A stretch of 64,000 nt of DNA from Siphonodentalium dalli (GCA_032622095.1 CP136066.1:192130816-192194815); one strand, 5' to 3'. Counted from the first letter of the stretch, positions 23,330-35,275 are shown. The notes: generated by a model from the letters alone, not told the origin. A program made the numbers and translations.

Positions 23330-25665
23330 AAAAACGTGGGAATCTTTTTGTTCTCATAATATATGTCTGTACTGCATTAAATATTTGTTTGTTTTCACGA
23401 AGACTAAGCTCCCTTGATCCCCGTAATAGAGTATACTCAGATAGGACAACATTGGGTAGTGAATCATATAGTTCTCTTCTGACCTCTTGATACACTGTAC
23501 ACTCAAAGAGATAGTGGTAAGTTGTCTCGAGTTCCCCATATAAACCGAAGGGGAATTGTTTTACATGATTTTCTGTCAGGTCACAACTCAGGTGGTTGCA
23601 GTTCAGTCTTAACCGGGTATGATGATATGCGATTTACGGCTTTTGCTATGATAAAAATATGCAGGTGGACGTATATTGTCACTGTTGAGTTTCTTTTTCA
23701 AATCTTCGATTGTACTGGTGCCCTTTGTAGTTTCCGGCAGTTTGTTCCATTCAGTAATTGCAGCTGGTAAGAAAGATTCCATATAATAGTCATAGTTAAT
23801 ATTCGAGGGTAGTCTTATATGTTCAAATCTGAAGTTATATATGGAATTATTTGCCTGGATTGGTCGTACATAATTTCTTAAATTTGATGGAGCAGTTCCA
23901 CGTATCATTGTAAAACAAATGACATAGCTTGTGTTTTCTACGACGTGAGGAGAGGAGTTCCCAGTCAGTTTTTGATAAAAGACGCTCGTTACTCGTACTG
24001 ATGGTTGCACCTGTTACTATCCGGGCCATTTCTTACTGAACCTTTTCAATGTCATCACTAATATAATTAGGGCAGTTATCCCACACAGGGGAGGCATATT
24101 CCAGTATTGGTCGGACAAATGTGTAATGTATTTTTTCAAGCGTTACTCTGCTTAGCCTGTATCTATATTTACGTACTAAGTTTACTCGATTCCACGCTTT
24201 ATCAAGCATAGATTTTATGTGGATTCCCCATGAGCCCATGTTGCCGAAAGTAAGTCCCAGGTGTTTATGGCTGTCAACCTCAACAATTGTCGCGGCTCCC
24301 ATGTTCAGAGGTGGGTGATATACTGGTGTTTCTTTCCTGGATATTAAGAGAGCTTCAGTTTTTATTGGGATTGAATTTTACAAGCCATTCTGATGCCCAA
24401 CACATGAGAGTGTCGAGGTCATCATTGATTAGTTTTGCGGAAATAGTGGGGTCTTCGATAGTGAGAAATAGAGAGGTATCATCTGCAAATAGACGAATAT
24501 TGCACCGTATATTGTCTGTTATATCATTAATATAAATTAAAAACAGAAGAGGGCCTAATACCGAGACTTGTGGGACACCGGCTGTTACATCTTGTAATTC
24601 CGAATGTGTGCCGTTTATGACAACTTGCTGTTGCCTACATTCAAGATACGATTTCATTAAGTTATACAAGTTTACTCTTATACCCATTTTCGTCAGTTTG
24701 TTCAAGAGGCCACGGTGCCAGACTTTATCGAACGCTTTACTTATGTCGCAGAATATACACCGGACCTCTTTTCCGTCGTCTAGTGATCGACATATATTGT
24801 CATATATTTCGGTAAGTCGGAAAACTGTTGAGTCATTGCGCATGAAACCAGCTTGGTAAAAGGATAGGAGTTTGTTTTCATCAAGAAATTCTCATAGATA
24901 TTTATAAATGCCTTTTTCATAGACTTTTGAGATGCAGCGTAGTAAGGAAATTGGTCGATAATTTGATATAATACTGGGATCACCGCTCTTGAATATAGGT
25001 GTAACATGGGAACGCTTCCACTGAGGTGGGTAGTAGCTGTTTTCGGTAAATATTTAAAAATAACATTCAAGAGGTTCACAGCGAGGAGGCGGAATTTTTC
25101 AAAACTCTCGGACTTATGCCGTCGGGCCCACTTGACTTAGATATTTTGAAACATTTTAAAGCTTTGTAAATGTCAGGGGTGTTATTTTTATGTCGCTTAA
25201 CGTGGATATGGAGCTATCAGGATCGAACACTGGTAGGCGCCTCCCGACATCCTCATCAACTGATGAAATATTACAAAAATAGGTATTGAATGCGTTTGCT
25301 TTTTCAGTTGGTGAGATCAGGAAGTCGCCGTTTATGTTTAAGGGGGGTATTGATCGATCACTGGTTAAAATTACTACTTTTTGAATGGTTTTCCACCAAG
25401 ATGACTGGTCATTTGATGGGTTATTCAGTGTATTTTCATTATTGGTGTCATAATCACGTTTGCTTTTTCTAATAGCCGATGTAGTTTCATTACGTTTAGA
25501 TCGAAAATTTGCCCATGTTGTGGTGTGTTTTTCTTTTTAGCTATCTTATGCAATCGATTTCGTTGCCTCTTTAGCTTCCGTACATTACACGTAGGCCACT
25601 GGGGACTGCCTTTCCGGATCAGTACTATCTTATTGGGGATATTTTCGCAGCATACCTTCTCAATT
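23330..25665 (-). pseudogene. 5'-truncated family B-related non-LTR retrotransposon (RT and C-terminus)
   Basis: Minus-strand frames are broken at several points. The order is a basic linker (about 25500-25100), RT palm with VRCIFCDISKAFDKVWHRGL, YLECRQQQVVIN, GVPQVSVLGPLLFLIYIND and the catalytic FADD (24355-24843), then thumb and connection with HKHLGLTF and RPILEYASPVWDNCP (24033-24302), then the C-terminal domain (23609-24010). The zinc tail runs into 23440. FADD in place of YADD is a common variant of the catalytic motif. The copy parallels 25758-30034 but is clearly diverged from it, and the endonuclease is missing. Frameshifts near 24030, 24330 and 24850 show it is dead. Confidence 0.88.
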
Positions 25666-25669
25666 GTTT

Positions 25670-25757
25670 ACCAAGGGTAAACTTTTTATTCCGAGGAAAA
25701 GACTTGATAAAAGCCTTTCAGGCTTGTTGTCTAATCCCCGTTTTTGAACATGTGTTG
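25670..25757 (+). repeat. 3' UTR fragment of a family B element, left part, interrupted by insertion
   Basis: It matches 21403-21490 of the plus-strand copy (including 'gaaaagacttgataaaagcc'), then stops at 25757 where the minus-strand element begins. The right-hand continuation is at 30048-30115. The last 13 bases (25745-25757) are the target-site duplication. Confidence 0.85.
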
Positions 25758-26415
25758 GTTTAAACAATATTTTATTTGAACTAAACAGAACATAATTACA
25801 AACAATAAATACATAACATATAATCTCAAAGTGTTCAAACGAGGATTGGGCAACAAGCTTGGCGGCTTTTGTTAAGTCCTATCCTCAGTAAATAAATGTT
25901 ACCCCAATATATACCATTGGGGTATAGGAGACGGGTTTGGTTATGTATGGTCCGAATAATAAAGTTTATAGATGAAGGGATAGGAAAGAGAAAGGGAAAG
26001 GGAGTGCAGGTAGTAGTTGAAAATGGTGTAGATCAACTTACCATTAACATCAGGATAAGATATGTCACGGAGAAATAAGAGAGGATTTGATCATGTTAAA
26101 TTGATCACCATTTATTGTCACAAGCCAATGAAGAATCTAAATTCAAAACAAATTTGATCACGCTACGACCCAATTGGAGAGAATTTGAAAACAGCGGGTT
26201 ATCAGAATTATTTCCATTCCATTAATGAGCTGTTTAGTTAATGTATTTAATAAGTATTTAATAAGTGACGAAGTGTGTATGTAACATAACTAATTATTCA
26301 ATTATTGAGGGCGAGGTGGTAGGGCTAAAACACGCGCATTGACTATAATTTAAGACTTTTACATATAGTTTATTAGTAACACGCGTGTTTCGGCTTTAAC
26401 CATCTTACCCGTTAG
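25758..26415 (-). other. 3' UTR of the family B element
   Basis: Non-coding. The distal 200 bases align with the 3' UTR of the other family B copies (here 'agccgccaagcttgttgccc' replaces 'aagcctttcgggcttgttgt'), so this insertion belongs to a related subfamily rather than the same one. Confidence 0.7.
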
Positions 26416-27094
26416 TCAGAAACTCCCAGTACAAATAATGAACTTCTGTACAACATCGAAAATTTTAATGTTCAAATCATCAGCGAGTTCAAGCGATCCA
26501 TACAGAAGTACATCAGGTGATATTCTAATCGGTGGCAGATCAGCAAACATTTCAGTTCTTGCTTGAGTATATAATGGACATTTCAAGAGAAAATGATATG
26601 CAGATTCAATTTCAAAGCCACCACAAGGACACATCGGGGACTCTTTGAGGTGATTTGTGACAAGGTCTTTGTTCAGGTTACTGCATCCCAATCTGATTCT
26701 AGTATGATAAACTTTACGAGAATAACGAGAATAACTATGGTAATAAAATTTAGCAATCTTTGAACGACTACTGTTAATGTTTCGTTTAAATTATGCTTAC
26801 TGAGTCCGATAAGCTGTTCCAAGCACGTGTGGCAGATGGTAGAAATGTATACATATAGTAATTATTATTACTATCAGGTGGGTGGATGCTGGGATGTCTA
26901 AAATTGTAGCCAGTTGAGGAAGAATCAGGTGGAATCATATTAGATAAATAGGATGGAGCTTTGTGTTTTGTCATATTGTAAAACTTAATTAATTTCTGCT
27001 TGTGCCTGCGTTGTGCAAGCGGTTCCCAACCTGTTTCAAGTAGTAATTTCCTGTCGCTAGCACTTCTAGTTGCCCCAGTGACTATTCTTGCCAT
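26416..27094 (-). pseudogene. C-terminal domain and zinc tail of family B element
   Basis: Two frames: 26786-27094 starts MARIVTGATRSASDRKLLLE (the conserved post-RT segment) and runs to AWNSLSDS. 26416-26691 reads NLNKDLVTNHLKESPMCPCG with CPCGGFEIESAYHFLLKCP, a CxC...HxxxxC zinc motif. A frameshift or small gap separates them near 26750. Confidence 0.85.
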
Positions 27095-27130
27095 TTCATA
27101 CTGGATATCCTCAATTCTATCACTCGTACA

Positions 27131-28864
27131 CTAGGGGATATTATCCCATACAGGTGATGCAATCTCTAGGATAGGGCGAATAAATGAAAAATATATTGTT
27201 TCAAGAGACTTTCTGCTTAATCTAAATTTATGTCTTTTTACAAGGTTAACTCTCTTCCATGCCTTATCAATTATGCTCCAGACGTGACTTTCCCATGACC
27301 CAGAACTATCGAAAGTGACACCAAGATGTTTGTGACTACTTACTTCAGTTATTTTAGATCCATTCATGAAGAGGGGCGGATGGTCTATGTTTGTTGCTTT
27401 CCTTGATATTACTATAGCTTCGGTCTTTAGGGGGTTAAAATTTACTAACCACTTTTGTGACCATTCAAAAGTAGTACTAATATCTTTGTTGATTATTTCT
27501 GCTGCGAGAGTTGGGTTTTCAACACATAAGTATATCGATGTGTCATCTGCAGAAAGACGGATGTTACACACTATTTTGACCGTTATGTCATTTATGTAAA
27601 TAAGAAATAATAGCGGTCCGATGATAGACCCGTGGGGCACGCCCGCAGATATGCATTTCCAATCTGAACTAACATTATCTATAAATACTCTCTGTTGTCG
27701 ACATTCTAAGTATGATTCTAAAAGTTTAAGTAAGTTACCTCCGAAACCCATTTGCCTAATTTTAAATAGGAGACCCTTATGCCAGACCTTATCAAAAGCT
27801 TTACTAATGTCACAAAAAATACAGCGCACCTCCTTACCATCATCTAGGGATCTAATAATATATTCATACACATCAGTAATTTGGTAAACTGCGGAATCAC
27901 CTGTTGTAAAGCTGATAGACAGAGATGAGGTTATGTTCATTAATGTATGCTGATATTTATAAATACACTTTTCGTACGTTTTGGATAAGCAACTTAATAG
28001 TGAGATAGGACGATAGTTCGATATGATACTAGGGTAACCGGTTTTAAAAACGGGTGTAATGTTTGCTTTTTTCCATTCGCATGGGTAATACATTTTTTGT
28101 GTGAATATGTTAAAGATGTGCGCAAGGGGTTTACTAAGAGATGAAGCACAGTTTTTCAGTATACGGGGACTAATCGTGTCGGACCCACATGATTTAGATA
28201 CTTTTAGGGCTCTTAGGACGTTAAAAACATCTACCGATGTAATGTCCAAGTCATTTAATTCGGGATCAGTATCAGAGTTTCTAGAAGTAGGTGTCATGTC
28301 AATATTATGAGAATTGTCACCAATTTGCGATATTTCGCAAAAATAATCGTTCAGAGCATTAGCTTTGTCGTAGGGGGATACTAGATAACAGTTGTCATAT
28401 GAGAGTGGGGGTATGGATTTTTTACTATTTTGGAAAATTATTTTTTGTAGATTCTTCCACCAGGTCGAGGTGTCGATATGTGTGTCATTTAAAGTGTTGT
28501 CGATTTTCTTGTCGTAATCACTCTTTGCTTTCCGCACTGCGTGAACACATTGGTTACGAGTTATACGAAAGTTCGACCAAGAAATCGACGAATCGGTATG
28601 TTTAGCTTTCTTGTGTAGCCTGTTGCGTTTTCGCATTAGTTTCTTTATGCCACATGAGAGCCAAGGTGGGGCGTTCTTCCGTATACCAACAGTTTTTGTT
28701 GGGATATATCTGATGCAGGCATCTGTTATTAATTGTGTCAATGTGTTTGCAATCGTAGATACGTGTCGATCCCAACAGCTTTTTCTAAAGTCCCAATTTA
28801 TGAAAATTATGTTCATGGCTGCATAGTCAGCTCGATCGTAGTACCAGACTTGTCTTTTGATCAT
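27131..28864 (-). pseudogene. Reverse transcriptase of family B element
   Basis: This 577-residue frame begins with a basic linker (RNRLHKKAK) and the pre-RT segment SKSCGSDTISPRILK. RT blocks follow: ANITPVFKTG, NYRPISLLSCLSK, VRCIFCDISKAFDKVWHKGL, GVPHGSIIGPLLFLIYINDI, the catalytic box, and HKHLGVTF. The catalytic box reads SADD instead of Y/FADD, and GVPQG is GVPHG; both are substitutions in highly conserved motifs. It ends with RPILEIASPVWDNIP and a stop, where related copies continue. Confidence 0.92.
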
Positions 28865-28912
28865 TGATTGTGTTGGTATCGGTAAATCGATGTCAAGGGT
28901 AATTGGGGAATG

Positions 28913-29419
28913 CTATCGGATTCGGTCATCAAAAAATGAGCCAATAACTTCAGTTTTACCTACATACTCGTTATAATTTGTTGTGAAAAGATCAATGATA
29001 GATGACGACGTTTCGGTGAAATGAGTTGGAGAGGTCACTAACTGGAAGAGACCACATCGTGAACAAATACCATTACTTTTACCATTGCTTCCATCTTTAT
29101 AGTGTTCGTTAAAATCACCTCCTATTATAGTATCGCTTAAGTCATTAATTGTTTTTTTAATGTTCAACTCAATGCAGTCCCATAAAGAAACTGGTGCATT
29201 TGGGGGCCTATAGAAACATCCAAGTATTAAATTCCTGTTTTGAACCTTTATTTCAACCCATAGTGATTCAAGACCAGGTACGATTAGATCAGGGCGAGTT
29301 TTATAGGGAATACAGTCACGTATATAAATACTAACACCACCACCCGTTGTATCACTGATTATATTGTTTCTGAATGGTTCATGAAAACCTTGGAGGAGGA
29401 TCATTTCCAATTGAGTCAT
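28913..29419 (-). pseudogene. APE endonuclease, C-terminal two thirds (family B)
   Basis: It continues the endonuclease in another frame: GGGVSIYIRD, LESLWVEIK, NLILGCFYRPP, and IIGGDFNEHY with the catalytic GDFN. STSIIDLF-type sequence follows (here SSSIIDLFTT). The terminal SDH motif is spoiled: the frame ends in FFDDRIR* near 28913, and HSPITLDIDLP-like sequence follows in another frame. The target-nicking nuclease would be non-functional in this copy. Confidence 0.85.
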
Positions 29420-29948
29420 CCAGCCATGTTTCAGTAAACATACAAATGTCGAAATTTATTGATTCAGCATTGAGTATGGTCATTTTATTCCTAATACTCT
29501 GTGTGTTTAACTGTAATATTGAGCAGCGTTTTTGGGTCGGGACGTTATGAACAGGGCCTGGGTTTTGTTCGATGTCACCACATAATAACAGCAGGAGCAA
29601 CAACAGTATAACAGATAGGCCGAATACGAACGTTACAAGTTTGGCTTTAAGTAAAATTGGATAACCTGTATGTTGGTATATATACTTATTGTTATTTATA
29701 CGGTCTGTGTCTAGGTAGACAAGATCGGTGAGGTTCTTCAGAAATAAGCTCATTAGATGTGGAAAAAGACACAATATCATCAGAACTATATGCAAGATTT
29801 TGTCAGCAGACATTCCATTTGAACGAAGAAAGAGAAAAATAACGAATGCTTCGGACGTAACCCGGTCGAATCGCACCCTCCCCCTGAGTCGCAGCGCTCT
29901 CGGTAAATAATTGCCAATCCGAGCACGATATTGGTTGATATCAGCCAT
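29379..29948 (-). pseudogene. 2A-containing leader and start of APE endonuclease (family B)
   Basis: The frame is 189 residues from ATG 29948. The leader shares RARIG, RFDRVTSEAFVIFLFLR and DKI with the plus-strand copy at 20578. Hydrophobic stretches lie at about 51-70 and 103-123, followed by CGDIEQNPGP (123-132; DIEQNPGP at 29553-29576). Residues 141-178 (RCSILQLNTQSIRNKM ... FTETWLD) begin the APE-type endonuclease; the ETW motif carries the expected catalytic Glu. A frameshift near 29400 moves the reading into the next segment. The 2A would separate a membrane-associated leader peptide from the endonuclease-RT polyprotein; this is inferred from the motif. Confidence 0.85.
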
Positions 29949-30047
29949 TATCCCATTCAGTAAATTTCAAAATGTACAAGTTGCTCGGATATTGGCAGCA
30001 ATGGATCAGACTTGTGATAGTTGACAAAAACTCGTGAACATGTGTTG

Positions 30048-30115
30048 TATATTATGTCAATTTGTCTGTATGTGTTAAATGTTCTGTTCGAAAATTAAAT
30101 ATTGTTTACACTAAT
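30048..30115 (+). repeat. 3' UTR fragment of a family B element, right part
   Basis: It continues the interrupted 3' UTR from 25757 and matches 21491-21556, ending in the terminal 'attaaatattgttt'. Confidence 0.85.
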
Positions 30116-30470
30116 TTTTGCAGTCAATGTATCTGCATGTGCTGATAGTTCAGATTGTGTATTATCATAGTCAGCCAGATTATAATTCCAGACACGTCTT
30201 GTGAGCGTTGTAGCCGATTTATTTTTCAAAAGTTTTATGAATTGAATTGTTTATTAGCAAAGTCAACATCTAAGTTGCAACATGCCATACAACTTATTTA
30301 CACAACATTATACAAACAATACACAACATACATATATCTCAATAAATGAGTTCATCATATTATATGATACTGATAATAAATACAAATAATGCTAATACAT
30401 TTGGGAATATGTTTTCTGAAATGGTTTCATATAATATTTACATTATATATAATATAATGTAATACTTGCT

Positions 30471-31616
30471 TCATGGTAACTTTATAAATGCTAATTTTAA
30501 GAAAATGCTCACTCTTTTCAATATACTTATGTTAAGCAGTGACAGCAGTCTGTAGAATTTATTTCTGTTAGGGTTTTCCCAGTAATACTTCGGTATATAG
30601 GTTTCTCGCAGATCGTTGAGTTCAGTACACAAAATAACAAAATGGTATTCATCACATACATTTTCGCCACATAACGGGCATTTCGTGTCTTTACATGTAC
30701 TTGTATTCCATCTGCATTGCTCTACCGGTAGTCTGTGATTGGCTGTTCTAAATTTCAGTAAATACGTAGCTAGATGAGATGGCATATATACTAAGTATCG
30801 GCTCAATCTGACAGAATCCTTTATGTTTCGATAAAATATGGCACGGCTTGAAATAGACATATTTAGATTGCCGAAGAGGCAACATGTGTGTTGCTCTATT
30901 AATTTCGCTTTCATGTGTTTCATGTCTGTCTTAATTAGTGGTGACTGATTCTGCCACGCACTTTCCATATTTACTTCTCGCAGAGTTTCTTTGATAAACG
31001 AAATCCATTTAATCTTGTTTTGTAGTATGGCATCACCATCATTGAGATATCTGAGTAGAAGGAATACATTTTTAGCTAATTCTGATCCTTCGTGCGATAC
31101 TAGTTTTGACCAATATGATATTGCTCGGCACTTAATTTCGATCATTACGGGGTATCTCCCCAATTCAGCATATACCATGTAGTTTGGTGTGCTAGACTTC
31201 ATTGTTGTGATAATTTTGCAGAATTTAAGATGTATGGTCTCCAAAATTTGAGTTTTCTCGAAACACCAAACTTCACCACCATACAGCATAATCGGCATAA
31301 TCATACAGTCAAACAATTTAAACATAATATCTAGAGGCAGCTGCAGCTTTCTTGTTCTATTCAAAAGGCCATACATTGCTCTCGTTGCTGTATGCTGGGT
31401 CTGCTTAATCGATTGACAGAATCTACCATTGTAAAATAATTTAATACCAAGGTATTTAAATTCTTTTAGAATTTGTATTTCTTGGCCCCTATAAGCGAAT
31501 ATTGGTAAGTTCTTTGACCATTTGTTTGTAAAAATTACCATTTTCGTGTTCATTGTATTAACTTGCAGATTCCATGCCTCGGCATAATCAGCGAATGCTG
31601 AAAGTGCACGATGCAT
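30471..31616 (-). pseudogene. Family A RT thumb and C-terminal zinc domain
   Basis: 381 residues, starting at the RT helix AFADYAEAWNLQVNTMNTKM, then FKYLGIKLFYNGRF, MIMPIMLYGGEVWC and a long helical C-terminus. It ends with CPLCGENVCDEYHFVILC, a CxxC...HxxxxC zinc-binding motif. The ORF end at 30471 looks like the natural terminus. Confidence 0.9.
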
Positions 31617-31863
31617 ATTGTCCTCCCGAGTCTGAGAGGATCACGGTATCATCTGCATATAATAAACACAATATATTTATAAAACAGCCAATATGTTCAA
31701 AGTATTTCTCATCAAAATAGTTCAAGTTTGAGATTGCACAGTCGCTCAGAAAACTTTGTATATCGTTCACAAACAAAGGAAATAAAAGAGGTGACATTGG
31801 TTCACCTTGAAATAAACCAATCTGGCTGATAAAGAAGTCTGATTGCGAATTATTATTTTTCAC
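31588..31863 (-). pseudogene. Family A RT palm, middle part
   Basis: It is in the same frame as the upstream segment and directly past the TAA. It contains GLFQGEPMSPLLFPLFVNDI (the QG motif) and the catalytic LLYADDTVIL. A one-base frameshift near 31620 moves the reading to the next segment. Confidence 0.92.
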
Positions 31864-31866
31864 ACA

Positions 31867-34227
31867 TTATTTTATATTGTCGTACATGCTTCGTATTACC
31901 TGTAGTATCTTACCGTTTATATCTGCTTGCATAAGTTTCAACCATAGAGCATCTCTCCATACAGTATCAAATGCTTTGCGGAAATCAATAAAAGTAATAT
32001 AAATCTTCCGTCCGCTCTGTAGGTATACGTTTATTAGAGCATGTAGAATAAATATATTATCTACTGTTGAGTGACTCTTACGAAAACCTGTCTGAATTTT
32101 ATCTACTAGGTCATTGTCTTCTGCAAACGACGATATTCGATTATTAATAACGGGTGTAAACAGTTTAGCAAAACAACTGAGAAGGGTGATTCCTCTATAT
32201 GATTCAGGTAAAGTTGGGTCCCCGGATCCTTTGAAGATGGGTTTTATCATCCCAACAGCCCATTGTTTCGGAAAATGCCCACTACTCAGAATGAGATTTA
32301 AAAAGCGGACATAAATACTCATCATTTCACCGACCGATTCTTTGATATATTCGTTCAAAATTTGGTCCGCCCCTACTGCCTTACCATTTTTGAGCTTGCT
32401 TACAACACTAAAAATCTCTTCTTGTGTTATAGGTCTATTTAGATGCGACTCGTGATTTCCGTTAAAGTCCATATCGACATAGTCGGAAATATCCGATTCA
32501 TCATTACAATCGTTTAGGTTTAAATCCTTAAAGTACTCCTCGAATTGTTCTATTGTGACATTTCCTCTGCATTTTTTGGTCTGGCTGTCGGAACACATTT
32601 TGTCAAGTCTGTCCCAGAATGACTTACCTGAATACTTAGCTGCATCTCGAAGTTCTGAAACTTGCTTTACTCGCATTTCTTTAATTTTTCTATCCATAAC
32701 CCCTCTGTACTTCGCGCAATGTTGTTTCATTATATCTTTATCTATAATAGATTTTGTTTTATTGTACTCACGCTTTGAATGGTTAAATTGATTCCTCAGT
32801 GTTCGACACTCACCATCAAACCAGGCTTTGTCTTTGCGAATATTTTCCCGCGTTTTATTTTGAGGTTTATAAGTTCCCAATGTACGATCGGCCGCAGTGT
32901 TTAGAGCTCTCGTTATAAGCCCGCATATATCATCAATATTTGTTTGGGATAAACAACTATTGTTTTCCAAATCAGTAAGTTCACCAAGAATAAGCGTAAT
33001 GTCGTCGGAATTAATATTTCTGGGTAACATTCTCCCTTTTTGTGGGTCCCATCGTTTCGTTTTTATCATTTGTTCACCAACAGTGGAGTTCTCGTCGGTG
33101 AAGTTATTTCGTATATATCGATTTGGGAAATTAAATTTTATCACCAAGTGTATACCTCCATGTATATCGGAGAATAGAGAACAATGATCGTGGACTTTGA
33201 AGTTTTCTATTTTGCTCAAAAGGCGTTTTGTTCCTAGTGCATAATCTATTACCGTGCGATCAGATGACGTAAATTTTCCACTTTTATCATCACCACACCT
33301 CCGATTGTCAATGAATAATGTCATAAATGTACATAAACCCAATAGTTTATAACCATAAGAGTTCACTTTACCTTTGTCTTGTGATATTCGATTTGGGACC
33401 TGAAAAGTCTTATCAAAATCATCGTCATTACATTCATCATCATAATATTCATCTTCTATAGACGACAAAAATGTATTAACCGTTTTACAAACAGTAGTAT
33501 TTTCAAAAATATGGTACATGTCTCCCGTGTCATTGTCGGCGCTGACGTCACTGACATTGTTTGTTCGTGAATTAAAATCCCCCATTAAAAGAAGTACATC
33601 ATTTTTCAATTGGAATTTCCTTATATCATCTTCAAGTTTCAAATTCCAATCATCATTAGCATATCGCGTTCCTGCAGGGGGTATGTAGACTGCCCCCAAA
33701 AGAAGCGGTGAAGATTGTTTATCACTGGCATCAATGCGTATCCATGCGACATTAGAGTTGTCCGATTTTAAAGTGACAACGTACTGAAATAAATCACTCT
33801 TTGCCGCTATCATGATGCCACCCGATCGTGTACCATTACCAATATGTTTTCCCTTTACAACACACATTTCAAAACCAGGTATAATTATTTGGTCTTCTAA
33901 AAAGCATTTCGTTTCTGAGAAACACAAGATGTCGTAACGGGTTATCAAATCATGAAATTCTTTATATTGCAACCTTTTTTCTAGGCCACACACATTCAAA
34001 GTTAAAATATTCAGAAACCACGTTTCTGGTTCATGGGAGATTACTCCATGAACAGGTTGTCGGCTATCGACGCCATGGGAAATAACTCCATTTTCTGACC
34101 CCGTAGACTCTCGGCTTATCTCCACTGGTCTATTAATCGTGGTCTCACAAGTCAATCTGTGTAGGTCATTTTTGTTAAAGTTTATTTCAAATGAGTTCAC
34201 ATTTGAGCGCATACGTTTATCATGCAT
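31867..34227 (-). pseudogene. Family A endonuclease and N-terminal RT, ended by a premature stop
   Basis: The likely ATG is at 34227; the frame is open further upstream but without another Met. An N-terminal region of about 70 residues has no recognised domain. The APE endonuclease starts at LNILTLNVCGLEKRL and continues with DILCFSETKC (catalytic E), GAVYIPPAG, LLMGDFNSRT (catalytic D/N) and DHCSLFSDIHGG (the S-D-H motif). It carries an acidic insertion (EDEYYDDECNDDD). A basic linker with RTLGTYKPQ precedes RT motifs SKLKNGKAVGADQ, ESYRGITLLSCFAKL, GFRKSHSTVDNIF and ITFIDFRKAFDTVWR (first catalytic Asp). TAA at 31867 interrupts the palm. Confidence 0.92.
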
Positions 34228-34309
34228 GATTTTATTTACAAACAATTCGCTATAGTTATTTGACCATTTAACGTTGTATATAGGCACGCAAACATTACTC
34301 GCTAAATTG

Positions 34310-34750
34310 GGGACATGACAATCTGTGGGATGGGATGGGATATGGGACAAAACGACAATCTGCGGGACAAAATTTCAAATTGCGTGGGACGGCCGGTATC
34401 TCGAGGAATACAGGGCGTAGGGGGCTCATTTTGGTGTCTAACGAAAGGCCCACATTCGCCCTATCCACACATATTAACCCCGCCACTGACCGGACACCAG
34501 AAGTTGCATTATTTGATCGACAACTGACCTAACATGGAGTGGAATTTGGGATAGCATGACAATCTGCGGGACGGGATTTTCAAATTGCGTGGGACGGCCG
34601 ATATCTCGAGGAATACAGCGCGTAGAGGGCTCCTTTTGGTGTCTCACGAAAGGTCCACATTCTATCCACACATATTAACCCCGTCACTGACCGGACACCG
34701 GAAGTTACATTATTCGGTCGACAACTGACCTAACATAAAATGCCACAAAC
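34310..34750 (-). repeat. 205-bp tandem repeat in the 5' leader of family A
   Basis: The block around 'tgcgtgggacggccg' occurs at 34381 and 34586, with aligned flanks including 'atctcgaggaatacag' and 'cacatattaaccccg'. A partial third start is at 34314. There are two-plus units directly upstream of the coding region. In some L1 families, repeated 5' UTR units act as promoters; that role here is inference. Confidence 0.8.
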
Positions 34751-34764
34751 ACGAAAAACTGCGT

Positions 34765-35275
34765 TCGACATTAATTTTTTGAATTTAGATTTCTCGATGA
34801 ATACACTAGCAAACAACAACTTTTAGGTATCAAATAACGCAGTGGAATACTGTACATTCGTTTTTAGCTACAATATGGCTGTTTTATTGCGAATATTGTA
34901 ATGGCGAACACGCAAACACGCTCCGATAAAACAGCTAAAAATAGACTCGATGTTTACAATTACAGGATCGATTTCAGCCGGTATATTCAATATAATGGGG
35001 CGTATAGTATATCAAAATGTAGAATTAGACACAGGGAATGTATTTTTTCCAAATGGGTCCAACAGGCGGTGAAATTGTTGCAGAAATTCGCTCCAAGATA
35101 TTCTCACTTATTTTTATTTCAGTTGTGACTAAAAGCCCAGATGCCGGAGCCCAGCGACTAAAAGCCAAGTTACAAAATAGATCAACTGGTTTGAACGAAT
35201 GAATATGTCAATGGTAAGACTATTCAAAAGAATATTCAAATCAAATAGTGTTTATAGACTTAAAAACTTATGTGT
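34765..35275. other. No recognised gene
   Basis: A 75-residue ORF (34901-35128) has no known family. Nothing else is supported. Confidence 0.4.

Larger units (their letters stand above)
25758..30034 (-). mobile_element. Near full-length family B (2A-APE-RT) non-LTR retrotransposon, CR1/L2-like
   Basis: This is a 4.3-kb minus-strand insertion flanked by a perfect 13-bp target duplication, TGAACATGTGTTG (25745-25757 and 30035-30047). The order is short 5' leader, hydrophobic leader with 2A, APE endonuclease, RT, thumb, C-terminal zinc motif, then a 3' UTR ending in AATAAAATATTGTTT on the minus strand with no long poly(A). It lies inside the 3' UTR of a related element in the opposite orientation. 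Coding frames are broken near 29400, 28900, 27110 and 26750, so this copy is inactive. The CR1/L2-like assignment rests on overall motif style and 2A placement, not on a tree. Confidence 0.9.
30236..34760 (-). mobile_element. Long family A non-LTR retrotransposon (APE-RT-zinc tail)
   Basis: The 3' end is marked by AATAAA (minus strand; TTTATT at 30250-30255) and a short 'attca' repeat, as in the copy ending at 2715. The coding region runs from about 34227 down to 30471 with only two visible breaks: an in-frame TAA at 31867-31869 and a single-base frameshift near 31620. The 5' leader contains a 205-bp tandem repeat. Low damage suggests fairly recent insertion. Target duplications were not found by eye. 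Confidence 0.85.
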
